A stretch of DNA of 64,000 nucleotides. Source: Anisakis pegreffii (taxonomy: Eukaryota; Nematoda; Chromadorea; Rhabditida; Anisakidae). The DNA is taken from positions 62,001-126,000 of the forward strand of contig JAPYMA010000372.1 of NCBI GenBank assembly GCA_035041965.1, given 5' to 3'. This document shows positions 1 through 13,393 of the stretch, one piece after another. The position numbers and the translations under genes were made by a program. Within the stretch, counting starts at the first letter, position 1; each line of letters starts with the position of its first letter. The notes below the pieces were generated by a model. It was not told the origin of the DNA and searched no databases. It saw only the letters and a program-made list of their open reading frames with translations.

Positions 1-2
1 CA

Positions 3-1682
3 ATGTTCATGCTGACCATTGCTATCACGATCAATGGACTAACAAGTGAAAAGAAATTCGGCTTACGACAGCTCAAAAAACGACAATTTGTTTACTACAT
101 TTGTGGTTCATATCCAACTCAGTACTACTCACACTCTCGTAAGTTCCTCTAATGCTATACTTCGAACACTTTTCAAGTAGCCAAATTTCATTCGAATGTT
201 AATAAGGTGAAAGAAAAATATTTACAATCGGCTTTTGTATTTTACATTCGACGAAAGTCATCGAGCACAATATCGCGTAACTCAAGCAAATACGCTGCTT
301 GAAAGACTGTATTAAATTTTCGTGTTCAACCAATTCGAATTCCATTCGAATGGGTTGAATCGCTACTTGCAGCATGCTTCAACTCTAATGACTCACCAAC
401 AAACTCTTGCAAAAACATTCACGATGCTCAACAATCCAGTGGCACTTGTTCATGTTCACCTTATTATGCAAAACCGTGCACCTGTGATAATGGCTGTTGT
501 TGCTGTTGCCCAACTCTACCTGACACGCCAACCAAACCACCTATACCAGTATTACCACCTTTTCCACCTGTACCGCCCGTACCACCTGTAGAGCCAATAC
601 CAGTTATACCACCTGTAGAGCCAATACCAGTTATACCACCTGAACCAACTTTACCGCCCACTCCAGAACCATCAACTCCAGCATTGGGTAAGAGTTATTC
701 GAAAGAATTGATTTGTTATTTTTTCACCTCAAAATGTCATTAAAAATTCGGAAGCAATGGTCGTATCGTGATATGACGTTGCTTTACAGCATATTGTTAC
801 AATGGCGAGAGGACGCGAACGCGATGCACCGTACAGGGGCATTGTTCAACGGGACAAACTTGTATGAATAATGTTTGTTGCGTTAACGCTGATAAACAGT
901 ACTTATGTTAGTTCTACTTCTTCGATTAATCATAGTCGTCGTATCGTATTCCCTCACAACATTCTCTTGGTAAAGATTAAAGCAACAAAAGATCTGTGTG
1001 ACTGCTTGTTGACATTTCGATTACAGTTAATTTTACGCAAACTGTTTTGGTATTTACAATGCGATTGAACACTTTCGTGAAGTACAGAAGAAAGTCGTCT
1101 TATGCGAGAAGACTTGAGAATATCTTCTCGCGATAGAGTCAAGAATGATGAGTATGTTTCGTCGAGGTGTAAGCATGAAAAATCAACCTACTACTGCAGG
1201 AATCAGTACAATTTGACGCAACGAAGGAAAACCTCCACAAAATTTTGTTTAGATGCATGCGGTGGTATAGCTGCACTGAGCAGTTGTGATAGGAACGGTT
1301 CATGTCCAAGCGACTTCATTTGCTCAGCATCAAATTATTGTTGTGAGTGTCCATTCGGACGAACCAATGGATTTTGTTCTCAGGTAAGCAGCAGCAGCAG
1401 CAGTCAACATTTTGATTTTGTTTTCTTATATTCAACATCAAACGAATCCGGCAAATAGATTGTATGATGAATGCTTTGAAGGGATGTGCAAATGGTTATA
1501 CTTGTAATACAAACGGATATTGCTGCCCGGTGTGTTCAAATGGTGAAACACCCTTCGGGTCGTGCTACAACGGATTATGCGCTGATGGATATGAGTGTCA
1601 AAATGGCAATATTTGTTGTTTAGCAGCTCAAAAGTTCAAGTATTCACGTTTTTATTTCATCAACAAATCATCAGGAAATTGA
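3..1682 (+). CDS. secreted cysteine-rich repeat protein, five exons
   Basis: Proposed exons: 3-138, 373-687, 790-898, 1200-1383, 1459-1682. The first 15 residues or so (MFMLTIAITINGLTSE) look like a signal peptide, followed by a basic KKR stretch. Exon 2 encodes a Cys cluster (TCDNGCCCCCP) and then a proline-rich linker with two near-identical VEPIPVIPP units. Exons 3-5 hold repeats with spaced cysteines ending in a double Cys (GQTCMNNVCC, GYTCNTNGYCC, GYECQNGNICC), the pattern of nematode lustrin/EB-type cysteine-rich modules. The product is therefore probably extracellular, cuticular or secreted; the exact role is unknown. Junctions 1/2, 2/3 and 3/4 keep phase with donors GTAAGT, GTAAGA and GTACTT. 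The 4/5 junction keeps phase only with a weak donor inside the CAG run near 1402; the strong GTAAGC at 1384 does not. The start lies near the window edge, so an upstream exon cannot be excluded. Confidence 0.62.
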
Positions 1683-1774
1683 GATTTTCGAAGCTTTTCA
1701 ATCGTGATGAAATGAACAAAAAATAAGTAGTGAAGATGAATACATATTAATAGTGCCCGATATGAACAGTTTGC

Positions 1775-1784
1775 AATAAATAAA
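1775..1784 (+). other. overlapping poly(A) signals
   Basis: Two overlapping AATAAA hexamers lie about 95 bases after the TGA stop at 1680-1682 of the cysteine-rich gene, a normal distance for a nematode 3' UTR. Confidence 0.55.
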
Positions 1785-2298
1785 TATTACATTACACCGA
1801 TTGACGAACGCTTCTTTGTGAACACCATCAAAAAACAAAATTTCATATAGTTACATTTTATAATTATATCACCTCAAATCACTTAGCCTCATCACTGTTT
1901 CTGTAGTCGCAAACTTGAGTGACATTGAGGTTGTCAGTGCAATCAATTCAATGTTTTCGGAGCTTTGAAGGTACACCATACAACTTTATTATCGCAACAT
2001 TTTCACGCGTGCAGAATAATGCATCGATGATTTTGTTTCGCAAACTATGCAAAAATGATCACCATACACATATTTGCTTTCTTTGAATAAGATGTCTATA
2101 ATTCCTGACAATATTGTCAAACAATTAAATGTTAAACAATTAAATGAAAAATGCAAAAATTTCATCATTAGCGATTGTTCGTAGTTTTTCTGAGCGTTGC
2201 TCGACAACGACAGAATTGGAATTCGTAATGAGAGTGATCAGGAAAACGATATCTTTGATATCAGTTTTCATTCACGATCCTCTCACCTTCCTGAGGCA
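1785..2298. other. convergent intergenic spacer
   Basis: This spacer separates the 3' ends of two convergent genes. A TTTATT at 1985-1990 could be the poly(A) signal of the minus-strand neighbour. No other coding signal was seen. Confidence 0.4.
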
Positions 2299-3742
2299 TT
2301 AACTGAGCAAAAATTTAGCGAGCAATAAAGGTTGATGATATTCAAAATGATAGAGTAGGAACTGCAACAATCAATGGAAATATGATATCTATTTCCATGA
2401 GTCAACAAATTGAAATGAATACCTACCGAATACATCTACAACACCAGTAAATTGAGTTGATAATGCAAGCAATGTGCTGAATAGAACAGAACGCAATTCT
2501 CATGGCTTATCAGCAATTGATTGCACCTTATCGCTCGTCGATTGCAGTTCTCGTAACTCCTCTGGATCTGACAGATTCGCGTCAACATTTCGTATAGCAT
2601 CAAAATATTGACGACAAAGATTAAATGCATAAAACTGATAGATCAAATAAACACCAATTAAGACGAATAATGTTTTGATGCCAAATACGATTAAGAGACG
2701 ACTTACGAATGCTTGATGATAACCTGGAATAACTTCGTTGAAATTATTATTGATGTCTAGACAAATGCAATTGTGACATTCACTTTAAATTTAACATTTT
2801 CACAAAAAATGATGGTAGAGAAACCTAGTCCAAATGTGTCCAAGAATCGTTGCATACTGAATAGTGCCGTAGAGAAAAGCACTATTGTAGCGGAGCACCA
2901 CATGAGCACAAGCGTTGCCTGAACAAGCGAGTGTGATCATAACGAATTGATCTGCTAAGGTTGTGTATTTGTGAGTGATAAAACACAACTTACGCAATGT
3001 ATGATCGATGGCCACATACAGAGTGCGTTTCGCTGTCTTAACGCATAAAGCGTTATCAAGAAATAAACGAGTGGAATCCAGAACACAAAAACGCTCCACG
3101 GAAACGTTACACCCATAAAAAGTAACCATATTCCAATACTAATCAGGAATAACATCTTTGTCAACGGCTGAAAATGATCGGTCATCACCTTTAACAAATA
3201 CCATGATTCAACAAATATTTTTAACCGTCTTTTCAACACAATCATCCGAATATGATTGATTTATCAATTTTCTTTTGATCACTCACGGTTTGACCACTGT
3301 AAACAGTGATGGGAAATTTTCGCGAAAAAAGGATGTTTCTCACTCGTTGCTCTCGTTATGAGCAGAAATTTTTGAGCGGCTCATCCATTGCTCACGAATT
3401 TGCTCAGAGTTGCTCGCTTAGTGCTCACGACAAAATTTTATCTTCGGTTGTTCCTGCTTATGCACACATAGCGCTCACTGTTCATGCTCACATGCTCATT
3501 AATCTCCCATCACTCATCGCAACTGCAAAAATGAAAGCACATTTACGAGCGCTTCTAAAAAACCGTGAGCAAACAGTTTCAGTTCGTCAGATTCGAGAAA
3601 GTACATCCAAAATACTAACATAAATGTGAATTTTGCCTTTGAAACATCTATAATCGGGGTTATCTTCTTCGGTATCGACTCTCTTCGAAGCAAGATTTGA
3701 GAAATACTCCTTGATCGGTACACCATAAAATTGTTTGTTCAT
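2299..3742 (-). CDS. nematode four-transmembrane protein, five exons
   Basis: Proposed exons on the minus strand: 3742-3620 (start MNKQFYGVPIKEYF), 3167-2994, about 2954-2825, 2723-2527 and 2361-2299 (ends LLLAKFLLS, stop TAA at 2301-2299). The first exon has a short hydrophilic N terminus ending in YRCFKGKIHIY. Exon 2 gives two hydrophobic helices (KMLFLISIGIWLLFMGV and FVFWIPLVYFLITLYAL), exon 3 a third (QFVMITLACSG region) and exon 4 a fourth (RLLIVFGIKTLFVLIGVYLI) followed by a charged tail. About 229 residues with four helices and a Cys/Gly-rich segment before helix 1 recalls a large worm family of small four-helix membrane proteins (DUF7027-like); this placement is from memory. Phases at junctions 2/3 and 3/4 do not match as the sequence stands, so one or two single-base changes or a decayed copy must be considered. 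Confidence 0.5.
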
Positions 3743-3744
3743 AT

Positions 3745-3750
3745 CGCTGT
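3745..3750 (-). promoter_or_regulatory. candidate spliced-leader acceptor
   Basis: On the minus strand a TTACAG acceptor ends four bases before the ATG at 3742-3740 of the four-helix membrane protein. A 3' splice site so close to a start codon is typical of nematode trans-splicing. No leader sequence itself is in the window. Confidence 0.4.
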
Positions 3751-4626
3751 AATGATGAATATTTCATCAATGCTTTCATAACTGTATCATATGAAAACAA
3801 TGTAACACTGACAATAAACAACTCAACTACGAATATCACATTTTACACCGTTACTAACAATAAGAGAAACGATGATTTAAAGTAACACAATTGCCTCACG
3901 ACTGCTCAAATAACAGCTCAGCTATCGTCACATGATTCCCTGAGCATTGGATAAGAAATTTGGACCATCATAAATGTCTGAATGAGTCAAAATCAGTGAT
4001 AAGGCCAAGAAAATCTGGACATTTCGAAACACCACATTCACGAAGCGCATTTTGGAACTCGTCGCATTAAATCCTCTCTTGTTGAGCGAAGCGGGCTCTT
4101 TATAAATCTTGTTCCAATGCAAAGCGTTGCGTTCGAGGAAAATTCATTGAAAAATCGTTATGAATTGATCAGTTTGTTTTGAATGTGATTTACAAGAGTG
4201 GAGTGTACATAAAGCCAATCCTCACTGATGATCGCAATCAATTAGGAACTGACTCATACCGAAGAGTAATTAACATATTAATCATTTCAACGATAACATT
4301 CGCTAAAGTGAACACATAAAAAATCGTTCGTTGTCGACAGCAAATAGGAATTGTGTTGATCAGGTGCTACGTACACTCATCGAGTTGAGCCAAACCGAGT
4401 CGAGCTGAATCGAACCGCAAACACTTATAACCGGTTCTTAAAATGCTAATGATGATCAGCAGCAAATAATTTTAAAGTCACTGGTGTTCTCTGTTCGTTT
4501 CCTGTTTATATCAGATATTTCAACCACAACAACACTCTCGATTAAAGATCATTTACTAGGCCATTATTATGTTATATTCATTTATTCACGTATGCATTGT
4601 GAGGGTGAATAAATGGATGAACTGAT
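3751..4626. other. upstream spacer, no convincing gene
   Basis: This holds only a short minus-strand open frame near 3928-4060 with a hydrophobic stretch (VQIFLALSLILT) that could be a signal peptide, but no splice partner was found. No other support for a gene. Confidence 0.3.
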
Positions 4627-4669
4627 GTGTTATGAGTGATGTTCGATTATCGAACATCACTCATAACAC
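4627..4669. repeat. perfect 43-bp palindrome
   Basis: Two 21-base arms, starting GTGTTATGAGTGATG and ending in its complement, flank one central base. The arms match perfectly. It could be a footprint of a palindromic mobile element, or a transcribed hairpin. Confidence 0.8.
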
Positions 4670-7600
4670 AAGCAATCAACAAACGCCTCATCTGCTAAAC
4701 TTTTTTCCATTCTCTCAATCATTTCTAACGGAAGTGATAGATGTTGATTATGCATGCAAAAAAAGAAGTTGCCATAACAGATGTGAGTGTATTTAAAGCG
4801 GAGTTTCAAAAGGGCACTATAAGAGCGTAGAATCTGAAATTGCAGTTGTGATAGTGTTGAGTCTACTTGATTTGAACTGAATGCATGATACATTTATTGC
4901 ACACAGGTAACAACTATATCATAAAATGGTGAAGTGCTGTCGAATTGGATGTGAAACATGTTTTCATTGAATTGTCAGCATTACATGATCATCATCTAGA
5001 CTTTGTTGTTTGGCCTTCTTCTCGTTTATAATACTCATTGTACGTTTAGAATGATCGAAAGCTTTTAACGGCTGATTTTGTTGAAGAGACACGTTTTTGT
5101 TATTGTGCACGAGAAATGCTTGTCATGCTGATGTGATTCAAATAAAATGCTTACATTATTTGTGCATGCATTCAGCTGCCACACGATATGCATGGAACTT
5201 CAAACGTCACACAATATATTGTAAAATGATACATCAATATTATGATGATATAATCAAAATATATACACAACGAATACGATCATTATTAAACGGTTATGTT
5301 TATCTTACGATTAGTTAAAAAAACGTGAGTGCTCGATATAATAATGATCAAGTAATAATGATAATGGCAGTAATAACAATATAACAAGAGGACCAGTTGA
5401 TAACGATGTTAAAACGGAAAAAAATATTGATGACAGCACTAGAATTGTAAGAATACATCGTGAAAATGAACGCGATATGCACGTTAATGGAAATATTTCA
5501 TGGAAGACATATAAGATGAGTCATCTGCAGCAGACGATCTGAGTGATAAGAGTCAATAACGAACTAATTATATGGGTAATATTGGTAGAAAGTTGCATTG
5601 AGCTGCGAATGTATCAATGTTGGAGCGATTCAATGTCATTGAAAGCAAATAAACATTCAGTAATAAAGCGTAAATACGAAAAGTATTATTCGAAAGATTG
5701 ATAAGCATGCTTTTGTGTTTGTTTACGTTGAAGCTCGATAACAAATTAAGAATTGTGAACGCCTCTTCGCTAAAGAATCATAATAGCACGTAACAATTTG
5801 AAAAATTCTCGGCCGAACCACTGATTGTTCATTCAAACCTTACTCGGGTCAGATGACATTCATTACTCCAAAAGATTCTTTACAGGCATTTTGTTTATCC
5901 GAGATTATGCGACAGGATCAGTACATATATTCCTTGCAATGCCCATAGCCATCAGATTATGTCTATGAATAAGAATTGCGTTCGTGAGCACTTCAGATTG
6001 AGTCCTTCGGATGAATTTATTGTCATCTTTTCCATAGGCTCATTTGGAAACTTCTTTTCACATTAAACTTCAGTGTTTATTTCTTGAAATTCAGATTCTT
6101 TCGAATGAAAAAAAAGAATAATGAGTGGCAACGAGAGGTGTCATTCATACAGGTTTTGTGCTTGCCGTGAATGCATCCGATCTCGACATTATCAGTGATG
6201 CTGTTGCGTTTTTGAGAAATGGGGATAATTTTGATGGAAATGTTTGATGGAGATTCTTCGGTAATTCTCGACCTATCATATTTGTTCATTTATTTATTGT
6301 TAGCAATCAGAACTCTCCATGAGCATGCGCCTTTCTGTGGTATTGTATATATCACTTTTCTTGATGATTTGATCAGCAATCTTGTCGCCGAAGATAATAG
6401 TTCTTCTTTCCACTTGCCACAGAGAGATGGGCTTGAAATGAGCCCGGAAAAGATCTAACTGATCAAAAGAATGTTTGTCCGATGATCACTTGCAACACAC
6501 ACAATGACAAATAAAATCTTCTTGAATCCGTAGAAAATACTCATTGAATTTTGAATGTCAATGAACAAATTCAGTGCGATCCATGAATCAACCGAAACGT
6601 TAGATTCAACAAAAAATGGCAACGTGTTATCTGAAATTAAACCGATTGCAGAACAGATCGCGTGCTCTCCGATACAGCCCTTATTCTAGACACAAGCTGA
6701 ACTCAGCTCCGAGTACCCTACCTAAGTTTCAGTCGAGATGATTTGGCTTTTATAGATAAGTGTCAAGTAAAAATAATAAGCACCGTATCATTTTCTCCAT
6801 AGTTTTAGTCGATTGTTACTAGTGACTGATGATGAGTGGAAAAAGAAACTGATGAGGGTTGCATTCATGAGTTGTGGTTGGCCGCATCGTTAAACGAATT
6901 AACTGTTAGAAAGTTCACTTTATCCATATTCCTTGAAAGCTTCGTAGGCATATTGATTTTTTCTATGCAAAAATTGCCACTCTGCATAATCGTTATCATT
7001 GGAAAATCGTATCTTCAAACAAAGATTACTCAAATCATTTATTCACTTCATAAACATACCACTTACTGAAAAGATGAAAATGAATAATTTCGTACTATCG
7101 TCTAAAAATACCTTCAATCCATTTACAGTTTCAATGCGTTTACAATTTTTTTTCGGTGAAAATTTTCGTGCCTTACGCGCAGTGATCATCCCAGAGGTAT
7201 TGAAGTGTTCTTTTTTTGCTTCGAGTATCCTGAGTATCCTTTCAAAGAAACGAATACACCAGCTTAGTTTGTAGAAGACATACGTGAAAAGCGAAATATT
7301 TTCGTTTTTTTTCTTAATTTTACCCACTTTTAAGTGCCGATTGATGGTTTTGGAAGGAGAAAAAGAAGAAGAACTTTAGTTAATTGGTTTCGACATTCCT
7401 TAAGCTATCAGATTCGTTCAGAACACATGAATTCAATCATGCCACCTGAACATTCCCTTTCATTCGGAGGCATATTTGATCTAAACCATTGTGAAGTCCA
7501 TCGCGAGTAGCAAAAGAATGCGTCTTAATTTGTTGGTTGAAGCCTCCTTTCAGTGCTATTCCGTTCTTAATAACTGTGTATAATGCAAATAGCAGGCTTA

Positions 7601-10600
7601 ATATCACGCAACACATTTATTGCATCCTTTTTCATCATCATCTCCTCATCGTTCCGTCGCCCACTTACTGAACTCATAATCAACATCGATCCCGTTTCGC
7701 TTACTTAAATTAGTCGCATACACCTTACTTGTCACAAATAACTTCAGCTGAAGTTTGTGATAAATTGGGTGTGGTGCTTAATCCTTTTATAGTTGGATTT
7801 GGTGCTCTTTCGGGTGTCGATTTCTTAAGATTAATGATTTGATTCGCTAGATTGATCGTTTTCCTGTTGAATGTTTGCATGAAACTGACGCTACTTTGCT
7901 GGCTAATTAATGTGCAGCTAACTGCGAATTAATGCACATTACAGTTATAACGCTTCTCTACATATTACAATCTTGTCAGATTAAGAACGTTCAAAAATTG
8001 CATTCAATCACAATGTCGGATGGAATTAATCGTCACGATTCGTTCGTACCACCTCTAATTAGAGTATTATTAAAGAACCCATTCGAGGAAGTGATGATAG
8101 ATTAAAGGATGAGAAGAAGACTGAAAAGGATAAAAAATCCAATCTCACATATGCGTACATTGATAATAATTCTTCATTTGCACAACAGATTACGTTGCCT
8201 CATGCTGGTCTCATATCATTGACTACTTAAGGTTTCATCATTGTAAATGCAAACGTAATCTGAAAATTACATTTACATTGACGTAACGTTGACGTAATTC
8301 AGATAAATTTACAATCTTTATTTGTTTCGGTTCAAAGATTCTGCTTTTCCTTCCATTAGTTCAGCCTTAATCGGTGGTTCTTTCGCTGGTGTTGTTGCAT
8401 TTATTGTTAGGGGAATTTTTACAGTCGGTAAACGAAGTAGGTTGTATGAAGCAATTAATGAATAGACTATTTTGATGGATTGAATTGCGGTCGTCATTGC
8501 GGTCCTTCGAACATTTTGAAAACCACTTCACTGCAGCATCAATTAATCAACCTCTAATCGCAATCAGATGTTCATTTTATTCGAACGTTACATATTTCAG
8601 CGTTTCTCTGTGGTGTTATTTGCTGGCTAATTAATGTTTCAGGTTATTAAGCCATAAATGTACGTATCAGTCCCTGAATGTGATGGGTGCTAATGTTAGC
8701 CAAGAGATCCGTAGAAGCGACCACATTTACCTGCTGAACAGAAATTGCTGTGTCCGTCATTATGGTATTTTTTTCTATTGTTGCGCCAACGCCGTCGCAG
8801 TCGAGCTCATAATTTGATTGTTCAGTTGCATGTAGATTTTGTATCACAAAATTATTTTTCTAAATAGTCAGGTCAATAAGCCAAATAACTCGAAAACGAT
8901 AGTTCTCAACCTATTTCGACCAACACTTCGTTTGAGCTAATTGTAGCCGTTGCGATCAAATTGTCCTATTCGTTCTTTCAAATCTGGCAATATTAGTTAT
9001 TAATATCTAGGAATATTATATGATATGACAATATTAACTACGAAACAGAAAAAGAAACGTTGTGGTAATCTCAAAAAGTTAACTCTGTTTCGTCAAAATA
9101 CCTATTTTACATGTGTTTTCCGCGTACTAGTGAACAATGTTGCCCACACTCAGAAATATTATTCTTGAATGAGTGAAAAAGTTGTTGATATCAGGCGTAT
9201 GGAATCAAAATTCGACCGTATTCACAAGAAAAGCATGCAATCGACTATCTCTTCATCATGCTTGGCCTGATTTTGGTGACGACATCGGAGCGGTAGGCTG
9301 CGGTGAGCAGTTTTGTTATTGAACAAATAGAGAGCGCTATTTTTGCGAAAAATTGTCCATTTTGTCCAAAAGTTGTCCATTCAGACCGAACTATGATGCT
9401 AATTGTCTAAATTACGTGGACGATTTCACTTCACTACTTGAAAAAGCGAATAAAACTAAAATTCATGCGGGAACTTCGAACTCTACAAAACTTCAACGTA
9501 GGCTCATACTTGAGGTTGTTTCAGTTTCAGGCTCAAGACGACGGTGTAATTCGACCACTTATCGCAAACGATCACCACAGTATTGAAAAGTTGACGATAG
9601 ACTTTTTGCTTTCTAAATGTTCAGTTGTTTCATCGAGAAGAACTTGTCTTCTATTCGATTCGATCTCAAAAATCATTGATATCTACCGAAAAGAACCAAT
9701 GTGATGAATGCAATAAATCTATTTCAGAATTTTCACTTCTCGAAAAGAGCAATAAAATCAGAAAATATTTAACGCTTTTGTTAGTCGTTAAAACTCGCCT
9801 GTGGAGTGACAGTCAACAGAATTAATACAGAAAAGATATCGCTGCATTTATCAACATTGAATGTGCTCATCAGCACTTGAAAGCAATACGAGCAAAGCAT
9901 TGAACTTTGTATAATATTGTTACAATAAAGTTGCAAAGCGTAATTTACTGATTCCATATGTATTACAATCACTGAACATGAACAATGTATTATAATATAT
10001 GCATAAAGATAATTATCAATTTCAATTTGGCACCTATATCAGGGGAGCATTTTCATCAGTGTACATAAAACAGAGGATAGTGCTATTGTCTCTAAGGAAT
10101 GGCAACCTTGATCAAATTGAATGCAGCATTAAAGCTTTCGAGAGAATGAAATGTAACGTAGATCAGCACATTGTCCACTTGTGGGACAGAGGCAGGGAAC
10201 GCTCTCAGGAGATTCTTTCGATGCATCATCAATTCGAACAAGAAAATTATGTCTCTGAAAACTTCACTCTATCAAGATTCAAGTTCTCGCTGGCCAATCT
10301 TTCATGCGCCTATTACCACGATCTTGCAGAGTGTTAAATCCATTTTGCGTTATCCTAACCATCTTGTGTTAACGATTAGCCATACTTAATATGAACAAAT
10401 TCATGATATTGCCCATTCAGATCACCTTCAGTGCTTGCTACCAAGGAATTCTTCTGAGAAGCTGAATTGGAATGCTTGATGAAAGAAATGCATAAATGTG
10501 TAAATCGATATTAAATGCTAGTGAGCACGAAACGTATGTGGCTGTGATGAGACTGCGGACGTTGAAGTGAGGTAGTCAGATGAAGACGAACGTGCAGCGG

Positions 10601-13202
10601 TCGGTTTATCAACAGCTTGAGCCTTCGAAAATGAACTCATGAACTGGTTCGAACATGCGAATGCGGACTTTAATCGGTACATCGCTGTAACATACGATCA
10701 ATCAAAATCAATGTTTGCAACGGTCACGATTCGAATTTTTTTGTGAATCATGGTCCCGATCCCGGCATCAATTTGTAAAAAATTCAGAGAATTCGTTTTT
10801 TTTAAAACACGACACTTCATATGATTTTGGTGATATATTCATCTCGAGTTACACATCAATCATTCCCAGTTCATTCATATTTAATAACATTCATTGTTTA
10901 CTGTCTGAGTGGTAACCAATGGATAATCATTTCATAATAGCGCCTGTCACCTCCTCGACTCTTGTTTTTCAGAAAATGGCGAGGAAAATTTCCGTAATGT
11001 TATCATCTTTGCCTTGTCTTTCGTCATCAACATTGCTTTGTTTTTTGTTTACGATCGTTTTTCAATCCCGGTAACATAACGTGATTGAAAAACGATTCTA
11101 CAACAATTTACTCCCGATTCCAGCATTGAAAATGGTCGACAGACATCTTGCAAGCGCTAATCAAAATTGATAATGCGTTTTGAAGCGTTTGATTGAAACT
11201 ACCAATTGCTCACACCATCAGTTCTTGTCAAAACTAATACGTGCACACAATCAATCCTACTGGTAGGTCGCAAGAGCATGTATCAATGTTTTATGAGAAT
11301 ACTTTTTCAAATTCATTCACATCGCTGAGCAATCGGCGAATAGCCAGTCTGTTTGCTACGCATCAAGAAAACGCTTCTGAAATGAGCGGTCTGATACCGA
11401 AGTTTTTCCATTCAGAACATAGCCTATTATCGCGAGTATTAGTGGAATCCACGGAACACACTGGTTCCAGGAAAAGATATTATTAATCGTAAGAGAAGAG
11501 CAGTATGTTTACAGTGAATTTTTAAGTAACGTGGCGAAAAAGGAGTGGTTTGGAGCAGCAATTTGAATAAGAAATTCGAAATCATTTCATTGACAACTCA
11601 TCAATAAACTGACGATGAGCCAGTTAAGTTTGTTTATTCAGAAGGAAGCAACTTCATCCTTACATTTGTCATATTTTTTCGGCATACCGAATTGTGTTCT
11701 TTGAGAGTTAAGCCAGTTTCCACTGTGATCAATATCATTCGACGATGTCCAATATGTCGGAAACTCTTTCACGAAATAGTTTACGCGCCCATCTGAAGCA
11801 CTTTTTTGAAATCAGTAACGATTTTTGAATTGAATGAAGTGGGACTGATGAGGCAAATGCTCGGCGAAAAACGCTGAAGTACCAATTAATTGTTACTTTG
11901 AAGAGATTCTCTAACGAAGTAGGCAGAATGTACTCAATATAATCCATGTAAGATGTTCGCAGAATGTCTTTATTAAACGAAATGAGTGAAGAAGCTTTTT
12001 GCATGTATCAATATGAAGCACAAGTATTATTTCATTGCGCTACTTCCTTCAAATCTCAACGAATTTCATTCATCAACAGAAAATTCAGAGTCTAATGCAC
12101 TATAATGATTACATGCGTTCAACGATCTCAAAAGACCTTTTAATTATCACACGAATAAACCAGATTTTATAAGGGGTGCTTGTTACCTCGAGAAAAGCTA
12201 TAATCAGCTAAATATAAATCGTGATCAGTTAAATATGTTATATCGTAGACGATTTCAGATTCATGTCTGTCAAATCATAATAGCCACTTTCGATTGTGCA
12301 TAGGATAACGTATTTCAGAAGTACTGTGTACAATTCTTAGATATAGATTCCATCCAGAACTTAAGCTGATAATGCAATTGATAATGAACGGCATTGTATT
12401 TGTTCATCTAGGAATAATTTACTTCACATAATGGAATACGTATGCAGAATAAATCTCATTAGAACATTCCATTTTTGTGATGACTGATACGTATGAAATA
12501 AGCGGGTGTAACAACAAATAAAATTTGCACAATAAATCAGTCATGTCGAATTGATGGCTTAGTTGGGCTCTACTCTCAAGTGTACACTTTCAACCTAAGG
12601 AATATTTCGAGTCTCTAAACGAAATGAATTCGAATTCCATTTTCACTTTCTGACAATAGCTTTTGAGCAATCGCTCAATTTCGCTTTTTTTTATGCAATG
12701 ACATAAGCATTTTCGCTACTTTTAAAGCAGATTTTACTTCTGATGTGGTTATCATATCATATGACAAAACAGTAAACATTGCCATTGAGTAACAACTGCA
12801 TAGTAATTGATGCAAATCAATTGGAGGTAAACAATTTGCTGTGAACGTAAGTGGACGAACTAGCACAATCGTGTAATTTAAGTGGACTAAAAGGAAGATG
12901 AAAAATTTGGTAATTCATTAAAGATAGAATTCGTATTATATGCTTCTTGTCAGTGTTGCTCTGAAAATAATCAGTGGCAAGTGATTCCCGCGGTAGATTA
13001 TGAAAACGAAAATTAACTGCTTTTTGTAAGAATTGATTAGACAGGTTATGAGCTCAGCAAAAATGTAATAAGAGTGAAGATGAGAAATAGATACGAAGAT
13101 ACCAGTGGTAGTATTTGCATTTGTTGGATCATCAGTCCGCGGAGGTAATCCTCGAATGCAATCACTACTTTCATAATACGCACTCTTGTCAAGCCTAGAT
13201 CC
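4670..13202. other. gene-poor stretch
   Basis: Only short open frames, none with a recognisable motif, protein-like composition and matching splice sites. The longest, 9999-10337 on the plus strand (112 codons), has no recognisable family and was not accepted. No long repeats or RNA genes seen by eye. Confidence 0.4.
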
Positions 13203-13205
13203 CAT
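12936..13205 (-). CDS. possible small gene start, hypothetical
   Basis: An ATG at 13205-13203 follows, by four bases, a good minus-strand acceptor (TTTCATTGCAG). The frame begins MGSRLDKSAYYESSDCIRGL, then PPRTDDPTNANTTTG, which has protein-like composition for about 37 residues before becoming hydrophobic. A GTATCT donor lies at that point, but joining it to the TTTTCAG acceptor near 12962 quickly meets a stop. The product may be a short peptide or this may be chance. I do not recognise it. Confidence 0.18.
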   Translation of the reverse strand: MGSRLDKSAYYESSDCIRGLPPRTDDPTNANTTTGIFVSISHLHSYYIFAELITCLINSYKKQLIFVFIIYRGNHLPLIIFRATLTRSI

Positions 13206-13351
13206 TCAACTGCAATGAAAGATGATTGATAATATGATTTATTCGTATGAGACGACGTCGATTCGATGACAACGTTCCTGGGCTCTTCATCATAATTTCC
13301 AGTAATGTTGAGTAGCAACTCTACAATGGGCTCCACAGTGAATCAATATCC

Positions 13352-13393
13352 TGATCATAAGAAGATTGATTATGATTCATCTTCTTATGATCA
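13352..13393. repeat. inverted repeat, 14-base arms
   Basis: The arms TGATCATAAGAAGA and its complement flank a 14-base loop. The match is perfect. Function unknown. Confidence 0.7.

Noticed and set aside
9999..10337. 112-codon plus-strand frame
   Set aside because: No motif, no splice partners, and another frame overlaps; could be chance in 24 kb of empty sequence.
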